A DNA stretch of 48,343 nt from JAVBRD01 sp031548365 (GCA_031548365.1 JAVBRD010000017.1:1-48343); one strand, 5' to 3'. Positions 35,795 to 44,509 are shown, numbered from the stretch's first letter. Notes: a model not told the origin generated them from the sequence alone. Numbers and translations are program-made.

Positions 35795-36334
35795 CTACGC
35801 CTTGGCCACCCGGACCATGGCGTAACGGATCATTTTCCCTTTGAAGCGATAGCCTTTTGTGAAGACCTCGAGGATTTCGCCATCCCTTTGGCCTTCCTGT
35901 GCGGCGGATTGCATGACCGCGTTGTGCAGCTCAGGGTCGAACACTTCTCCGAGCGCGCTGACTTCTTCAAGACCGAGCTTGCCCAGCGACTGCAGCAATC
36001 CGGTGCGAACCATCTCAACGCCCTTATGCAAAGGGTTCGAGGCATCCTGGGATGACGCGAGCGCGCGGTCGAGGTTATCGATGGTCGCAAGGCACGCGGT
36101 CATGGCTTCTCGAATACCGTCCTCAGCGGCCTCGGACACCGCGGCGCTGTTGCGGCGGCGGTAATTATCAAAATCAGCCTGCACGCGCTGAGCGAGCGCT
36201 AAAAACTCATCGCGCTCCTTGAGCGCTTGTTCGATCTTCGCCTCATCCTCGACCGTGAGCAGGCGGCCTTGGGGCGCTTGCGTCTGCTCCGTCTGAGCGG
36301 TTTCGGCCTCTGGCTTGGCCTTGTCCTTTTTCAT
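35795..36334 (-). CDS. grpE: Nucleotide exchange factor GrpE
   Basis: The 179-aa product has an N-terminal charged and Gln-rich tail, a long coiled coil (about 30-85: EAKIEQALKERDEFLALAQRVQADFDNYRRRN) and the C-terminal beta domain with GEVFDPELHNAVMQ and FTKGYRFKGKMIRYAMVRVAK. It exchanges ADP for ATP on DnaK. AGGAG 7 bases before ATG. Lies between hrcA and dnaK as usual in Firmicutes. Confidence 0.97.
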   Translation of the reverse strand: MKKDKAKPEAETAQTEQTQAPQGRLLTVEDEAKIEQALKERDEFLALAQRVQADFDNYRRRNSAAVSEAAEDGIREAMTACLATIDNLDRALASSQDASNPLHKGVEMVRTGLLQSLGKLGLEEVSALGEVFDPELHNAVMQSAAQEGQRDGEILEVFTKGYRFKGKMIRYAMVRVAKA

Positions 36335-36352
36335 GTCGATCTCCTTTGTCCC

Positions 36353-37381
36353 TTATGTTGAGTCCGTGCCATGGTCAAGCAAGCCGGAAAGCACTTCCCG
36401 CATGCGCGACAGCACGGCTATGACGTGGGGATAATTCATGCGCACCGGTCCGATGACGCCCAGCCGCCCCACATCCCGCCCGCCGATCTTGTAGGTGGTG
36501 CTCACCAGCGCGCAATCTTTCATGTCGGGCGATCCCATTTCCGGGCCGATGGATATGGTCATCTCAACACCGCCCGAACGCTCAAGGAGGGTAAAGAGCT
36601 TGTCCTTGGATTCAAGCGCCGAGATCAGCGACCGCGCGCGCTCGACGTCCGAGTACTCCGGGTGAGCGAGCATGTGCTTGACGCCGCCCACGACGATATG
36701 TCCGGACGACGCGTCCCCGCGTTGCTCCATCGCTTTGACAATGCTGGCGAACAGCTCGCGATGCCCGCCCATCTCGGAGAACAGCGCATTGACAAGCTCC
36801 TCTGCCTGCTCAAGCGAGTGCTCGCTCAGACTCGCGGTCAGCATATTGGAGAGCATATAGAGATAGTCGTCAGACAGCCCCTCGGGGATGCGGATGATGG
36901 AGTCCTTGAGCACGCCCGCGTCGGTTACGACGATCAGGAGGGCCGTGCCCGACGTGATCGGCACGATCTGCACGCGTTTGAGTGTAAGCGACTTTTGCAC
37001 GGGGGGCGTGACGAGCGACGCGTATGCCGTGGTGTCCGCGAGCACCGAGGCGGTGTTGTCAAGCAGCTCCTCCATTTTATCGATGCGGCTTAAGAACATG
37101 CCGTTGATGCGCTTGAGCTCCTCGGTGTTGAGGCTTGAGTTGCGCATGAGCTGGTCGACATAGAACCGAAACGCGCGGTAGCTGGGCACGCGGCCCGAGC
37201 TGGAGTGCGGCTGGTCTAAGTACCCAAGCTCCTCAAGATCGCTCATCTCGTTGCGAATGGTGGCCGAGGAGAGCTCGGAGATGTACTTCCTGGATATCGT
37301 GCGGCTTCCCACCGGCAGCGCTGTTAATATGTAGTCATCCACGATGGCCTGCAGTATTCTGGCCTTGCGGTCGTCCAGCAT
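36353..37381 (-). CDS. hrcA: Heat-inducible transcription repressor HrcA
   Basis: The 342-aa product has the N-terminal winged helix with VGSRTISRKY and SSATIRNEMSDLEELGYLDQPHSSSGRVPS, and a C-terminal GAF-like domain with GPVRMNYPHVIAVL. It binds CIRCE, present 25 bases upstream, and is released under heat stress. Start ATG 37381 behind GGGAGGGAG. First gene of the heat-shock operon, so it is autoregulated. Confidence 0.97.
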   Translation of the reverse strand: MLDDRKARILQAIVDDYILTALPVGSRTISRKYISELSSATIRNEMSDLEELGYLDQPHSSSGRVPSYRAFRFYVDQLMRNSSLNTEELKRINGMFLSRIDKMEELLDNTASVLADTTAYASLVTPPVQKSLTLKRVQIVPITSGTALLIVVTDAGVLKDSIIRIPEGLSDDYLYMLSNMLTASLSEHSLEQAEELVNALFSEMGGHRELFASIVKAMEQRGDASSGHIVVGGVKHMLAHPEYSDVERARSLISALESKDKLFTLLERSGGVEMTISIGPEMGSPDMKDCALVSTTYKIGGRDVGRLGVIGPVRMNYPHVIAVLSRMREVLSGLLDHGTDST

Positions 37382-37405
37382 CCCGCTCCCTCCCTTCCCA
37401 CATTG

Positions 37406-37432
37406 TTAGCACTCGATGGCGACGAGTGCTAA
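37406..37432. promoter_or_regulatory. CIRCE operator
   Basis: Perfect TTAGCACTC-N9-GAGTGCTAA at 37406-37432, between the hrcA promoter and the hrcA start. Binding site of HrcA. Confidence 0.98.
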
Positions 37433-37443
37433 CATCGACACCA

Positions 37444-37472
37444 ACAATAGCATTCTGTCCTGTTTTTGTCAA
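37444..37472 (-). promoter_or_regulatory. hrcA operon promoter
   Basis: Minus strand TTGACA (37472-37467), 17-base spacer, TATTGT (37449-37444), immediately followed by CIRCE at the expected transcription start. Confidence 0.85.
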
Positions 37473-37663
37473 GCTCATGGAGGTAATTTTGACAAGCGGT
37501 TGCGTGAAGGTTTTTTCACACAAACGGCTGCCGTTCCCCGGCATCCACTTCAGAGCCGCGAAGTCGTTTGCCTGCTCGCGGCCGTACAAGCGCCGCCCGC
37601 GCGTCCAAGGCCATGCCCGCTGCATTCCTGCTCCGTGCTTACAGGATCGTTTCGCGCCCAGGC

Positions 37664-37692
37664 TTGACAATTTCCTTCCGCTTGAATATAAT
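37664..37692 (+). promoter_or_regulatory. hisZ operon promoter (perfect consensus)
   Basis: TTGACA (37664-37669), 17-base spacer, TATAAT (37687-37692). About 40 bases of leader precede the hisZ ATG, too short for a T-box or leader-peptide attenuator. Confidence 0.92.
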
Positions 37693-37696
37693 AATA

Positions 37697-37726
37697 CACT
37701 AACACGATAATTCACTAATACGTTAA
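37697..37726 (+). repeat. 14-bp imperfect direct repeat at the hisZ transcription start
   Basis: CACTAACACGATAA (37697-37710) and CACTAATACGTTAA (37713-37726) differ at two positions and are 16 bases apart, directly downstream of the -10 box. A repressor site is a reasonable guess. Confidence 0.6.
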
Positions 37727-37738
37727 AGCAGGTGGCCC

Positions 37739-38977
37739 ATGATCAACCCCACAAGACTCCCCGAAGGCGTGCAGGACTTCCTGCCGCGCGAGTGCATGCA
37801 AAAGCGGCACATCGAGCAAAAACTTCGCCAGACACTCTCCCTGTTCGGTTACGATGAGGTCGAAACACCCATTCTCGAGTTCTGCGACCCGCTGACCTCG
37901 GACGACGCGAACGCCGGATCAGGCGGTCTGATGACCGAGCAGCTCTACAAGCTGATCGACCGGAGCGGGCGCGTATTGGCCATCCGGCCTGAGTTCACGA
38001 TCCCCATCGCTCGGCTCGCCGCGGGCAAGCTGCTGGGCGAAGCGCTTCCGCTCCGGCTGTGCGCGCTGGGCGAGACGCTTGAGTACCCCGAAAGCGATGC
38101 GCGCACGCTCCATCAACGCACGCAGGTGGATGTGGAGATCTTAGGCGCTGAAGGCCCGCAGGCGGACGCGGAGGTCATCTCGCTCGCCATACAGTGCCTG
38201 CGCGACGCCGGTCTCCACTCCTTCCAGATCGACATCGGGCAGGTGGGTTTCTTCAAAGGCCTGATCGCCGACATGGGCGTTGGAGACGCCGACGCGGAGA
38301 GTATCCGCCAGTGCATCGAGGAAAAAAACAACTTCGCGCTGGAGCTGATCCTCTCCAAGCTTTCGCTCTCACAGGACAACCGCGCGCGCATCCTTTCTCT
38401 GCCCGGTCTCTACGGGGACACAGGCGTACTCACAGAAGCCGAAGCGCTGTGCTGCGGGCACAAAAGCCGTGCCGCGCTCGACAACATGCGCGAGGTCATC
38501 GCGTTTTTGCGGGACGACGGCGTCGAACGCTATATTTCCGTGGACGTCGGGATGGTGCACAGCGTCAATTACTACACGGGCATCATCTTCCGCGGTATCA
38601 CGGGGCATCTCGGCTACCCGCTTTTATCCGGCGGGCGCTACGACAACCTTTCCGCGCGCATGGGCCGCTCCCTCCCCGCCACAGGTTTCGCCGCCGACGT
38701 CAAATCCATCCTCATCGCGCTTGAGCGGCAGGGCGAGACGTTCAAGACGCCCGTGATCGACATCGCGCTCACTTATGTTCCCGAAGCTCGCGCAGCCGCC
38801 GCCGCACGGGCGTTTGCGCTGCGCGATACCGGGCTGCGCGTGGAAGTCAGCCCGGCGGGCACCCCCGCCGAATCCTTCATCGCCCGCGCGCAGGCACGGG
38901 GCGCGTCCTCCGCGCTCATCATGCGCGCGGACGGCAAAACCGAAGTGCTCTGGGAAGGGAGCGACGACGATGAGTGA
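37739..38977 (+). CDS. hisZ: ATP phosphoribosyltransferase regulatory subunit
   Basis: The 412-aa class II aminoacyl-tRNA-synthetase-like protein resembles HisRS: LPEGVQDFLPRECMQKR (motif 1 region), RPEFTIPIARLAA (motif 2) and SGGRYDNLSARMGR (motif 3-like). It lacks the HisRS tRNA-binding C-terminus in full form and sits beside a short HisG, the known HisZ arrangement. It forms the hetero-octamer with HisG and gives histidine feedback. First gene of the operon; its end overlaps hisG by 8 bases. Confidence 0.92.
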   Translation: MINPTRLPEGVQDFLPRECMQKRHIEQKLRQTLSLFGYDEVETPILEFCDPLTSDDANAGSGGLMTEQLYKLIDRSGRVLAIRPEFTIPIARLAAGKLLGEALPLRLCALGETLEYPESDARTLHQRTQVDVEILGAEGPQADAEVISLAIQCLRDAGLHSFQIDIGQVGFFKGLIADMGVGDADAESIRQCIEEKNNFALELILSKLSLSQDNRARILSLPGLYGDTGVLTEAEALCCGHKSRAALDNMREVIAFLRDDGVERYISVDVGMVHSVNYYTGIIFRGITGHLGYPLLSGGRYDNLSARMGRSLPATGFAADVKSILIALERQGETFKTPVIDIALTYVPEARAAAAARAFALRDTGLRVEVSPAGTPAESFIARAQARGASSALIMRADGKTEVLWEGSDDDE

Positions 38978-39611
38978 ACCCTCCGCCACCTTGACATTCG
39001 CGCTCGCCAAGGGCCGCCTCGCCGACCAGACGCTCGAACTGCTGTCGGCCATCGGCATTGACGGGAGCGTAGTGAGCGAAAACAGCCGCAAACTGGTTTT
39101 TGAGAACGCCTCAGGCGACCGTTTCATGCTGGTCAAGCCAGCCGACGTACCCACATATGTCGATCACGGCATCTGTGACATCGGCATCGTGGGCAAGGAT
39201 ACCCTTCTTGAGGAGAACCGCCCGCTCTACGAAATGCTCGATCTCGGTTTCGGACGCTGCCGCCTATGCGTCGCCGGGTACGCCGAGTCGCGCCAAACTG
39301 CGCTGACCGTGACCCGGCTTCGCGTGGCTACCAAATATCCCGGCATCGCGCGCCAGCTTTATTCCGCGCGCGGCGAGGACGTGGACATCATCAAACTGAA
39401 CGGCTCCGTGGAGCTTGCGCCCATCATCGGCCTCTCCGATGTCATTCTTGATATCGTGGAGAGCGGGGGCACCCTCAAAGCCAACGGGCTCTCCGTGCTT
39501 GAGGAGGTCTGTCCCGTTTCGGCCCGCCTTGTCGTCGGTCCTGTGTCCCTCAAGACCAAAGGCGCGCGCATCCGCGAGATCATCGCGGCGCTGAAATCGC
39601 GCATAGCGTAA
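38970..39611 (+). CDS. hisG: ATP phosphoribosyltransferase, short form
   Basis: The 213-aa product with LTFALAKGRLADQTLELL, the middle DIGIVGKDTLLEENRPLYEMLDLGFGRC and the PRPP-binding DVILDIVESGGTLKANGL motif is HisG without the C-terminal regulatory domain, so it needs HisZ. Catalyses the first step, ATP plus PRPP to phosphoribosyl-ATP. ATG at 38970 with AAGGGAG 6 bases upstream; longer in-frame readings are ruled out by the overlap with hisZ. Confidence 0.96.
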   Translation: MSEPSATLTFALAKGRLADQTLELLSAIGIDGSVVSENSRKLVFENASGDRFMLVKPADVPTYVDHGICDIGIVGKDTLLEENRPLYEMLDLGFGRCRLCVAGYAESRQTALTVTRLRVATKYPGIARQLYSARGEDVDIIKLNGSVELAPIIGLSDVILDIVESGGTLKANGLSVLEEVCPVSARLVVGPVSLKTKGARIREIIAALKSRIA

Positions 39612-39720
39612 GCGGACACTGCGGCTGCTTGCACGGAAACTGAACATCAACCCTTTGTCCGGCGCTTTGCGTCGGGACCGGCGGGTTTCACCCGAACGAT
39701 CCGAATGAGGAGGTCATCGC

Positions 39721-41004
39721 ATGCTCAAGGTGACGCGCTGGTCATCTGACCAGCCATTTCCGGATAGGCTTATTCGCAGACTGGATTCAGGCGAAGGCGA
39801 GGTGCGCGAGGTGGTGCGCGCCATATTGGACGACGTGCGCGACCGCGGCGACGCGGCGGTCTTGGATTACACGCGCCGCTTTGACAGCGATACCGTATCG
39901 TGCCTGCGCGTGACGGAGAAGGAAATCGCGGACGCGTGCGCGAAGGTAGACGTTGAGTTGATGGCCGTCATCCGACGCGCCGCCGACAACATCCGTGCTT
40001 ATCACATGAAGCAAAAGCGCGAGACGTGGCTTGACATCACGCCCGAGCGCACGCTCGGTCAGCTCATCCGCCCGATCGAGTCGGTCGGCGTGTACGTGCC
40101 GGGCGGGACCGCCGCGTATCCGTCTTCCGTGCTCATGAACGTCATCCCGGCGCAAGTGGCCGGCGTTGAGCGCATTGTCATGACGACGCCCTGCATGAAG
40201 GACGGAAGCGTTTACCCGCCCACGCTCGCGACCGCGCATCTTCTGGGCGTGACCGAAATCTACAAAGCCGGCGGCGCGCAAGCGGTGGGTATGCTCGCGT
40301 ACGGCACAAATACCGTAAAGGCTGTCGCCAAAATTACCGGGCCGGGCAACATTTATGTGGCGACGGCCAAACGCGAAGTCGCGGGACTCGTAGGCATTGA
40401 CATGATCGCGGGTCCGAGCGAAATTCTCATCATCGCCGACGAAACCGCGCGCGCGGATTGGGTCGCCGCCGACATGCTGTCACAGGCTGAGCACGACCCA
40501 CTGGCGTGCGCCATCCTTGTCACGGATTGCGAATCTCTAGCGCAGAGTGTGCCGGCGGAGCTGGAAAAACAACTGGCCACGCTCCCGCGTGACATGATCG
40601 CCGAGCAATCCCTGCGCGACAACGGTTTGATCGTGCTCACGAACAGGCTCATCGACGCGGTTGAGGCCGCCAATGTCTGCGCGCCTGAGCACCTTGAGCT
40701 CGCCGTTGCCGATCCGTGGACGCTTCTTCCGCTTATCCGCAGCGCGGGCGCGGTTTTCATGGGCCATTGTACGCCAGAACCGGCGGGCGATTACTTCGCA
40801 GGGCCTAACCACGTCCTTCCTACGTCGGGGACAGCGGCATTCTCATCCCCTCTTTCCGTGGATGACTTTATCAAGAAAACCAGCCTCATCCAGTATTCTC
40901 AGGTTCTCATCGAACGCCAGGCCGACGACATCGCGGCGTTTGCGCGCTCCGAAGGGCTGGAGGCGCACGCGCGCGCCGCAGAGATCAGGAGGGTTAACCC
41001 ATGA
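39721..41004 (+). CDS. hisD: Histidinol dehydrogenase
   Basis: The 427-aa product has GVYVPGGTAAYPSSVLMNVIPAQVAGV, GPGNIYVATAKREV, IAGPSEILIIAD, the metal-binding SQAEHDP and CAPEHLEL, and the C-terminal GPNHVLPTSGTAAFSSPLSVDDF. Carries out the last two oxidations, histidinol to histidine, with NAD and zinc. Separated from hisG by 109 bases; ATG behind GAGGAGG. Stop overlaps hisB as ATGA. Confidence 0.97.
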   Translation: MLKVTRWSSDQPFPDRLIRRLDSGEGEVREVVRAILDDVRDRGDAAVLDYTRRFDSDTVSCLRVTEKEIADACAKVDVELMAVIRRAADNIRAYHMKQKRETWLDITPERTLGQLIRPIESVGVYVPGGTAAYPSSVLMNVIPAQVAGVERIVMTTPCMKDGSVYPPTLATAHLLGVTEIYKAGGAQAVGMLAYGTNTVKAVAKITGPGNIYVATAKREVAGLVGIDMIAGPSEILIIADETARADWVAADMLSQAEHDPLACAILVTDCESLAQSVPAELEKQLATLPRDMIAEQSLRDNGLIVLTNRLIDAVEAANVCAPEHLELAVADPWTLLPLIRSAGAVFMGHCTPEPAGDYFAGPNHVLPTSGTAAFSSPLSVDDFIKKTSLIQYSQVLIERQADDIAAFARSEGLEAHARAAEIRRVNP

Positions 41005-41585
41005 ACCGCACCGCCGAGGTCACGCGCACCACAGGCGAAACTGACATCCGCGTCAAGATCAATCTGGACGGCACCGGCGATACGAGCGTATCCACGGGCA
41101 TCGGCTTTTTTGACCACATGCTCACGGCATTTGCGCGGCACGCGCTGATCGACCTCGATCTAACCTGCGCGGGAGATTTGTGTGTGGACACGCACCACAC
41201 GGTTGAAGACTGCGGGCTCGCGCTCGGTCAGGCGCTTCGCGCGGCAATCGGCGACAAAAGGGGCATCCGCCGATACGGCTTCTTCCTTTTGCCCATGGAC
41301 GAATCTCTCGCGACGTGCGCGCTCGACCTCTCAGAGAGGCCATACTGCGCGTTTACAGCCGCGTTTGGCTCCAAGCGCGTGGGTGAGTTTGAGACCGAGA
41401 CCGTGCAGGAGTTTTACCGCGCGCTGAGCACGGCGGGGGGGATGACGCTCCACATCGGAAGCACGGAGGGCAACGCCCACCACATGATCGAGGCGATGTT
41501 CAAAGCGTTCGGGCGCGCGCTGCGCGCAGCCGTCGAGCTTGACGCGCGCGAAACCGGCGTTCCGTCCACCAAGGGGGCGCTGTGA
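41001..41585 (+). CDS. hisB: Imidazoleglycerol-phosphate dehydratase
   Basis: The 194-aa monofunctional HisB has the two manganese-binding His motifs DTHHTVEDCGLALGQAL and GNAHHMIEAMFKAFGRALR, and GIGFFDHMLTAFARH near the N-terminus. No phosphatase domain. Removes water from imidazoleglycerol phosphate, product of HisHF. Overlaps hisD and hisA. Confidence 0.97.
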   Translation: MNRTAEVTRTTGETDIRVKINLDGTGDTSVSTGIGFFDHMLTAFARHALIDLDLTCAGDLCVDTHHTVEDCGLALGQALRAAIGDKRGIRRYGFFLLPMDESLATCALDLSERPYCAFTAAFGSKRVGEFETETVQEFYRALSTAGGMTLHIGSTEGNAHHMIEAMFKAFGRALRAAVELDARETGVPSTKGAL

Positions 41586-42310
41586 TGAAGCTATACCCCG
41601 CTATCGACATACGCGGAGGGCGCGCGGTGCGGCTTTTACGCGGCGATCCTTCCGCTCAAACGGATTACGGCGACCCTGTCGCGGCTGCGCTTGAGTGGAA
41701 ACGTCAAGGCGCGGCTGACCTGCACGTCGTGGATTTGGACGGGGCGTTCACGGGCGATGGGATGAATCTCGGCGCGCTTGCTTCCATCGTCACTAAAACC
41801 GGACTGCCCGTGCAAACCGGCGGGGGGATCCGCAGCATGGCCGACATTGAGGAGCGTTTAGAGCGCGTAGGCGTCCACCGCGTCATCCTCGGCACCGCGG
41901 CCGTTGAAAACCCGGCGCTGGTCCGTGACGCTTGCCGGGCATATCCGGGCCGAATCGCGGTCGGCATTGACGCGCGTGACGGCAAAGTCGCCATCCGCGG
42001 CTGGAAGGATGAAAGCGCGCTTGACGCCATCCGGTTCGCGCTCGAGATGCGGGACGCGGGCGTTGACGACGTGATTTTCACCGACATCGGCGCCGACGGC
42101 ACGCTCGAGGGCCCGAACGTGGCGCAAACCAAGCGGCTGATCGACAAAACGGGCATGCGCGTGATCGGCTCCGGCGGCGTGTCATGCATTGAGGATTTAC
42201 TCGCGCTCAGGGAAGCAGGCTGCGCGGGTGCGATCCTCGGCAAGGCGCTGTACGCGGGACGGTTCACGCTGCTTGAAGCGATTGAGGCGCTGGCGGCCGT
42301 CGCCAGATAA
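41585..42310 (+). CDS. hisA: ProFAR isomerase
   Basis: The 241-aa TIM barrel has LYPAIDIRGGRAVRLLRGD (catalytic Asp), GGGIRSMADIEE and LGTAAVENPALV (phosphate loops), VGIDARDGKVAIRGW and FTDIGADGTLEGPN (second Asp). Isomerises ProFAR to PRFAR. ATG 41585 (TGATG overlap with hisB) is better placed behind AAGGGGG than the GTG at 41582. HisF, its usual partner, is not in the operon. Confidence 0.95.
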   Translation: MKLYPAIDIRGGRAVRLLRGDPSAQTDYGDPVAAALEWKRQGAADLHVVDLDGAFTGDGMNLGALASIVTKTGLPVQTGGGIRSMADIEERLERVGVHRVILGTAAVENPALVRDACRAYPGRIAVGIDARDGKVAIRGWKDESALDAIRFALEMRDAGVDDVIFTDIGADGTLEGPNVAQTKRLIDKTGMRVIGSGGVSCIEDLLALREAGCAGAILGKALYAGRFTLLEAIEALAAVAR

Positions 42311-42323
42311 AAGGAGGGCGTTT

Positions 42324-42947
42324 ATGGACATCTCAAAGCTCAAGTTCAACGATTCGGGCCTCATCCCCGCCATCGCGCAGGACGTCGCGACCGGGGCCGT
42401 TCTCATGCTCGCGTGGATGAGCAAAGAGAGCATCCAGAAGACCGAGGAAACCGGCTGGGCGACATATTTCTCCCGCTCGCGGCAGTCGCTTTGGCGCAAG
42501 GGCGAGTCCAGCGGCCACACACAGCGCGTGCGCGAGATGTTCTCGGACTGTGACGGAGACACTCTCCTGCTCATGGTGGAGCAAACCGGCCCCGCGTGCC
42601 ACACGGGCGCGCCCACCTGCTTTCAGGAAAGCGTCTATACAGACGACGAGGAACGCACCATGGCTGTGGGCAGCGGTGTTCTGCAGGAGGTCATGAACGT
42701 CATCCTCGACCGCCGCGAGCACCCGAAGGAAGGCTCGTACACCAACTACTTGTTTGACAAGGGCGTGGATAAAATCTGCAAAAAGGTGGGCGAGGAGTCC
42801 GCCGAGTGCATCATCGCCGCTAAAAACAGCTCCAAAGACGAGCTGCGCTACGAAGCGGCCGACCTGCTCTACCACTTGATGGTGCTGATGGCTAATCAAG
42901 GCTTGACGCTCGCCGAAGTTTACGCCGAGCTCAACAAACGCCGCTGA
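42324..42947 (+). CDS. hisIE: Bifunctional phosphoribosyl-AMP cyclohydrolase / phosphoribosyl-ATP pyrophosphatase
   Basis: The 207-aa fusion: HisI (about 1-108) with WATYFSRSRQSLWRKGESSGH, DCDGDTLLLMVEQTGPACHTG and the zinc Cys residues; HisE (about 115-207) with GSYTNYLFDKGVDKICKKVGEE and DLLYHLMVLM. Performs steps two and three of the pathway. AAGGAGG before ATG 42324. Last recognised his gene of the operon. Confidence 0.96.
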   Translation: MDISKLKFNDSGLIPAIAQDVATGAVLMLAWMSKESIQKTEETGWATYFSRSRQSLWRKGESSGHTQRVREMFSDCDGDTLLLMVEQTGPACHTGAPTCFQESVYTDDEERTMAVGSGVLQEVMNVILDRREHPKEGSYTNYLFDKGVDKICKKVGEESAECIIAAKNSSKDELRYEAADLLYHLMVLMANQGLTLAEVYAELNKRR

Positions 42948-42960
42948 CAGGAGGACTTGC

Positions 42961-43623
42961 ATGCCCATGTTTTGCGCGCACTCGGGCTTTAACGGCCACC
43001 CGGACAACTCGCTTTCCTCCATACGCGCGGGCGCGGCCGCCGGACTCGCGCTCACCGAGGTTGACGTTCGCCTGACCTCGGACGGCGTTCCCGTGTGCTG
43101 GCACGACGCCATGATCCGCTTGGACGGGCGCGAAACCAACATCGCCGCAACGCCCGCCGCGCGCGTACGCGCAAGCCACCCCGATGTCGTCTTCCTCGCG
43201 GACGCGCTGCCAGTCGTGCGTCTGCTTGGCTTGACGCTCAACCTCGACCTCAAAGTCTGGCAGGCCGCCGCGCCTTGCGCCAAGCTCTGCGCGGACGCGG
43301 ACATTCTTCCGCGCGCTCACTTCTCAGGGCTTGAGCCCGGGGACGCAGGACGCGTGGCTGAGCTTCATCTGCCCGTCCGTCACCTGCTCAACGTACCTGA
43401 AGCGCTCGCCGCCAACCCTGCGCTCGCTGTCAAAACCGCCTGCGACGAAGGCTGCTTCGGCCTTAACCTCAACTACCGCCTCTTCACCCCCGAGCTGCTC
43501 GATCTGGCGCACCGAAACCTTCTCTGGGTGTGGGTATGGACGGTCAACCTGCCCGAGGACATGCTGCGCTTCATGGCAACCGCAGTGGATGGCATCACCA
43601 CGCGTACATTGTTCGCTCCATAA
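42961..43623 (+). CDS. Glycerophosphodiester phosphodiesterase-like protein with altered active-site motif
   Basis: The 220-aa TIM-barrel GDPD-like protein reads FCAHSGFNGHPDNSLSSIRAGAAAGLALTEVDVRLTSDGVPVCWHD; both catalytic His (AHxG, WHD) and Glu/Asp (EVDV) are kept, but the usual HRG Arg is Ser and the PENT Glu is Asp. The C-terminal VWVWTVNLPEDMLRFM matches the family's final strand. No signal peptide. Substrate may differ from glycerophosphodiesters. AGGAGG before ATG, 13 bases after hisIE, likely in the same transcript. Confidence 0.85.
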   Translation: MPMFCAHSGFNGHPDNSLSSIRAGAAAGLALTEVDVRLTSDGVPVCWHDAMIRLDGRETNIAATPAARVRASHPDVVFLADALPVVRLLGLTLNLDLKVWQAAAPCAKLCADADILPRAHFSGLEPGDAGRVAELHLPVRHLLNVPEALAANPALAVKTACDEGCFGLNLNYRLFTPELLDLAHRNLLWVWVWTVNLPEDMLRFMATAVDGITTRTLFAP

Positions 43624-43639
43624 TCGGCAGGTCCGCACA

Positions 43640-44445
43640 ATGAAGATTGACTTACGCCAAAACGCCGAGACGCTGCTCATCCCGCTTTACGGGCGGGCGC
43701 AAATGAGCAAGCGCGGGATATTCCCCGACGCCGACGCCGAGCGGGCCGTTGAGCAAATCGAATACGACTTCGCCCCTCTGCGCATACAACAAAAAACCCA
43801 AATCCTCATGGGCATCCGCAGCATGCTGATCGACGCGTGCGCCCAATCGTTCTTTTCTGCACACCCGAACTCATGCGCGCTTTCCCTTGGCTGCGGGCTT
43901 GACGCGCGCGAGCGCCGCTTGAACACCCCGCGCGCGTGTGGTGGGATCTCGACTTTCCGGAGGTCATCGACATCAAGCGCCGGCTGTACCCGCCGAACGA
44001 ACGCTACGCGCAGATCGGTTCCTCCGTGACCAACTGGTCGTGGATGGGCGCGGTCGATGCCCGACCGCCCCTGCTCGTTATCGCGGAAGGACTGCTCATG
44101 TACCTTTCCGAGGCTGACGTTCGCGAGCTCATCCTTCGCCTCCGCGACCGCTTCCACGACGTCACGTTTATCTTTGACGCATTCTCAACCCTCACCGCAA
44201 AGCAAGCAGGGCGTCATCCTTCCGTCAAAGGCGCAAACGCGGCCATCCTCTGGGGCGTCGACTCTATCCGAGCGGTCGAATCCTATGGTGTGGGCATTGA
44301 GCACGTGGGCACCCTCTACCTCACCGACGAACGCGCCGTTCGCCGTCTCCCCACCCTTTACCGGGCGGCCTTTCGTGCCGCCGGCCTCTTTCCCGCCGCC
44401 CGCGACGCGCATCGCGTCTTTATCATGCGGCTGAACGCCGGGTAA
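43640..44445 (+). pseudogene. LCM-type (TcmP/PPM1-like) methyltransferase gene with a frameshift
   Basis: The 5' frame (MKIDLRQNAETLLIPLYGRAQMSKRG...LSLGCGLDARERRLN) and the 3' frame (ARVWWDLDFPEVIDIKRRLYPPNERY...IAEGLLMYL) are the two halves of a leucine carboxyl/TcmP-like O-methyltransferase. SAM binding is in SLGCGLDAR. The reading shifts at about 43922-43927: one extra base near AACACCCC (for example AACCACCCC) would restore a single ~268-aa protein. Frameshifted in the given sequence; either inactive or an assembly error. Last gene before the bidirectional terminator. Confidence 0.8.
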
Positions 44446-44455
44446 GAACACACAA

Positions 44456-44499
44456 GCAAAAGAGGCTTGAACGCGCAATCGCGCTCAAGCCTCTTTTGC
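44456..44499. terminator. Bidirectional terminator
   Basis: Perfect 15-bp arms gcaaaagaggcttga / tcaagcctcttttgc with a 14-base loop that can extend the stem. It lies between convergent genes ending at 44445 and 44510; both sides carry T-rich tails. Confidence 0.9.
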
Positions 44500-44509
44500 G
44501 CGGCATGGC

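Larger units (their letters stand above)
37433..37738. other. Divergent hrcA/hisZ intergenic region
   Basis: About 300 bases without a gene. It holds the hrcA promoter near the left end and the hisZ promoter and repeats at the right end. Between them (37473-37663) I see no gene and no RNA structure I recognise, only a short TTGTCAA/TTGACAA inverted repeat around 37466-37495. Confidence 0.6.

Noticed and set aside
37488..37520. Second plus-strand promoter at TTTTGACAAG
   Set aside because: TTGACA is present but no acceptable -10 follows at 16-18 bases.
37440..37738. T-box riboswitch or his attenuator upstream of hisZ
   Set aside because: The consensus promoter lies only 47 bases before the ATG, with no His-codon leader or T-box sequence.
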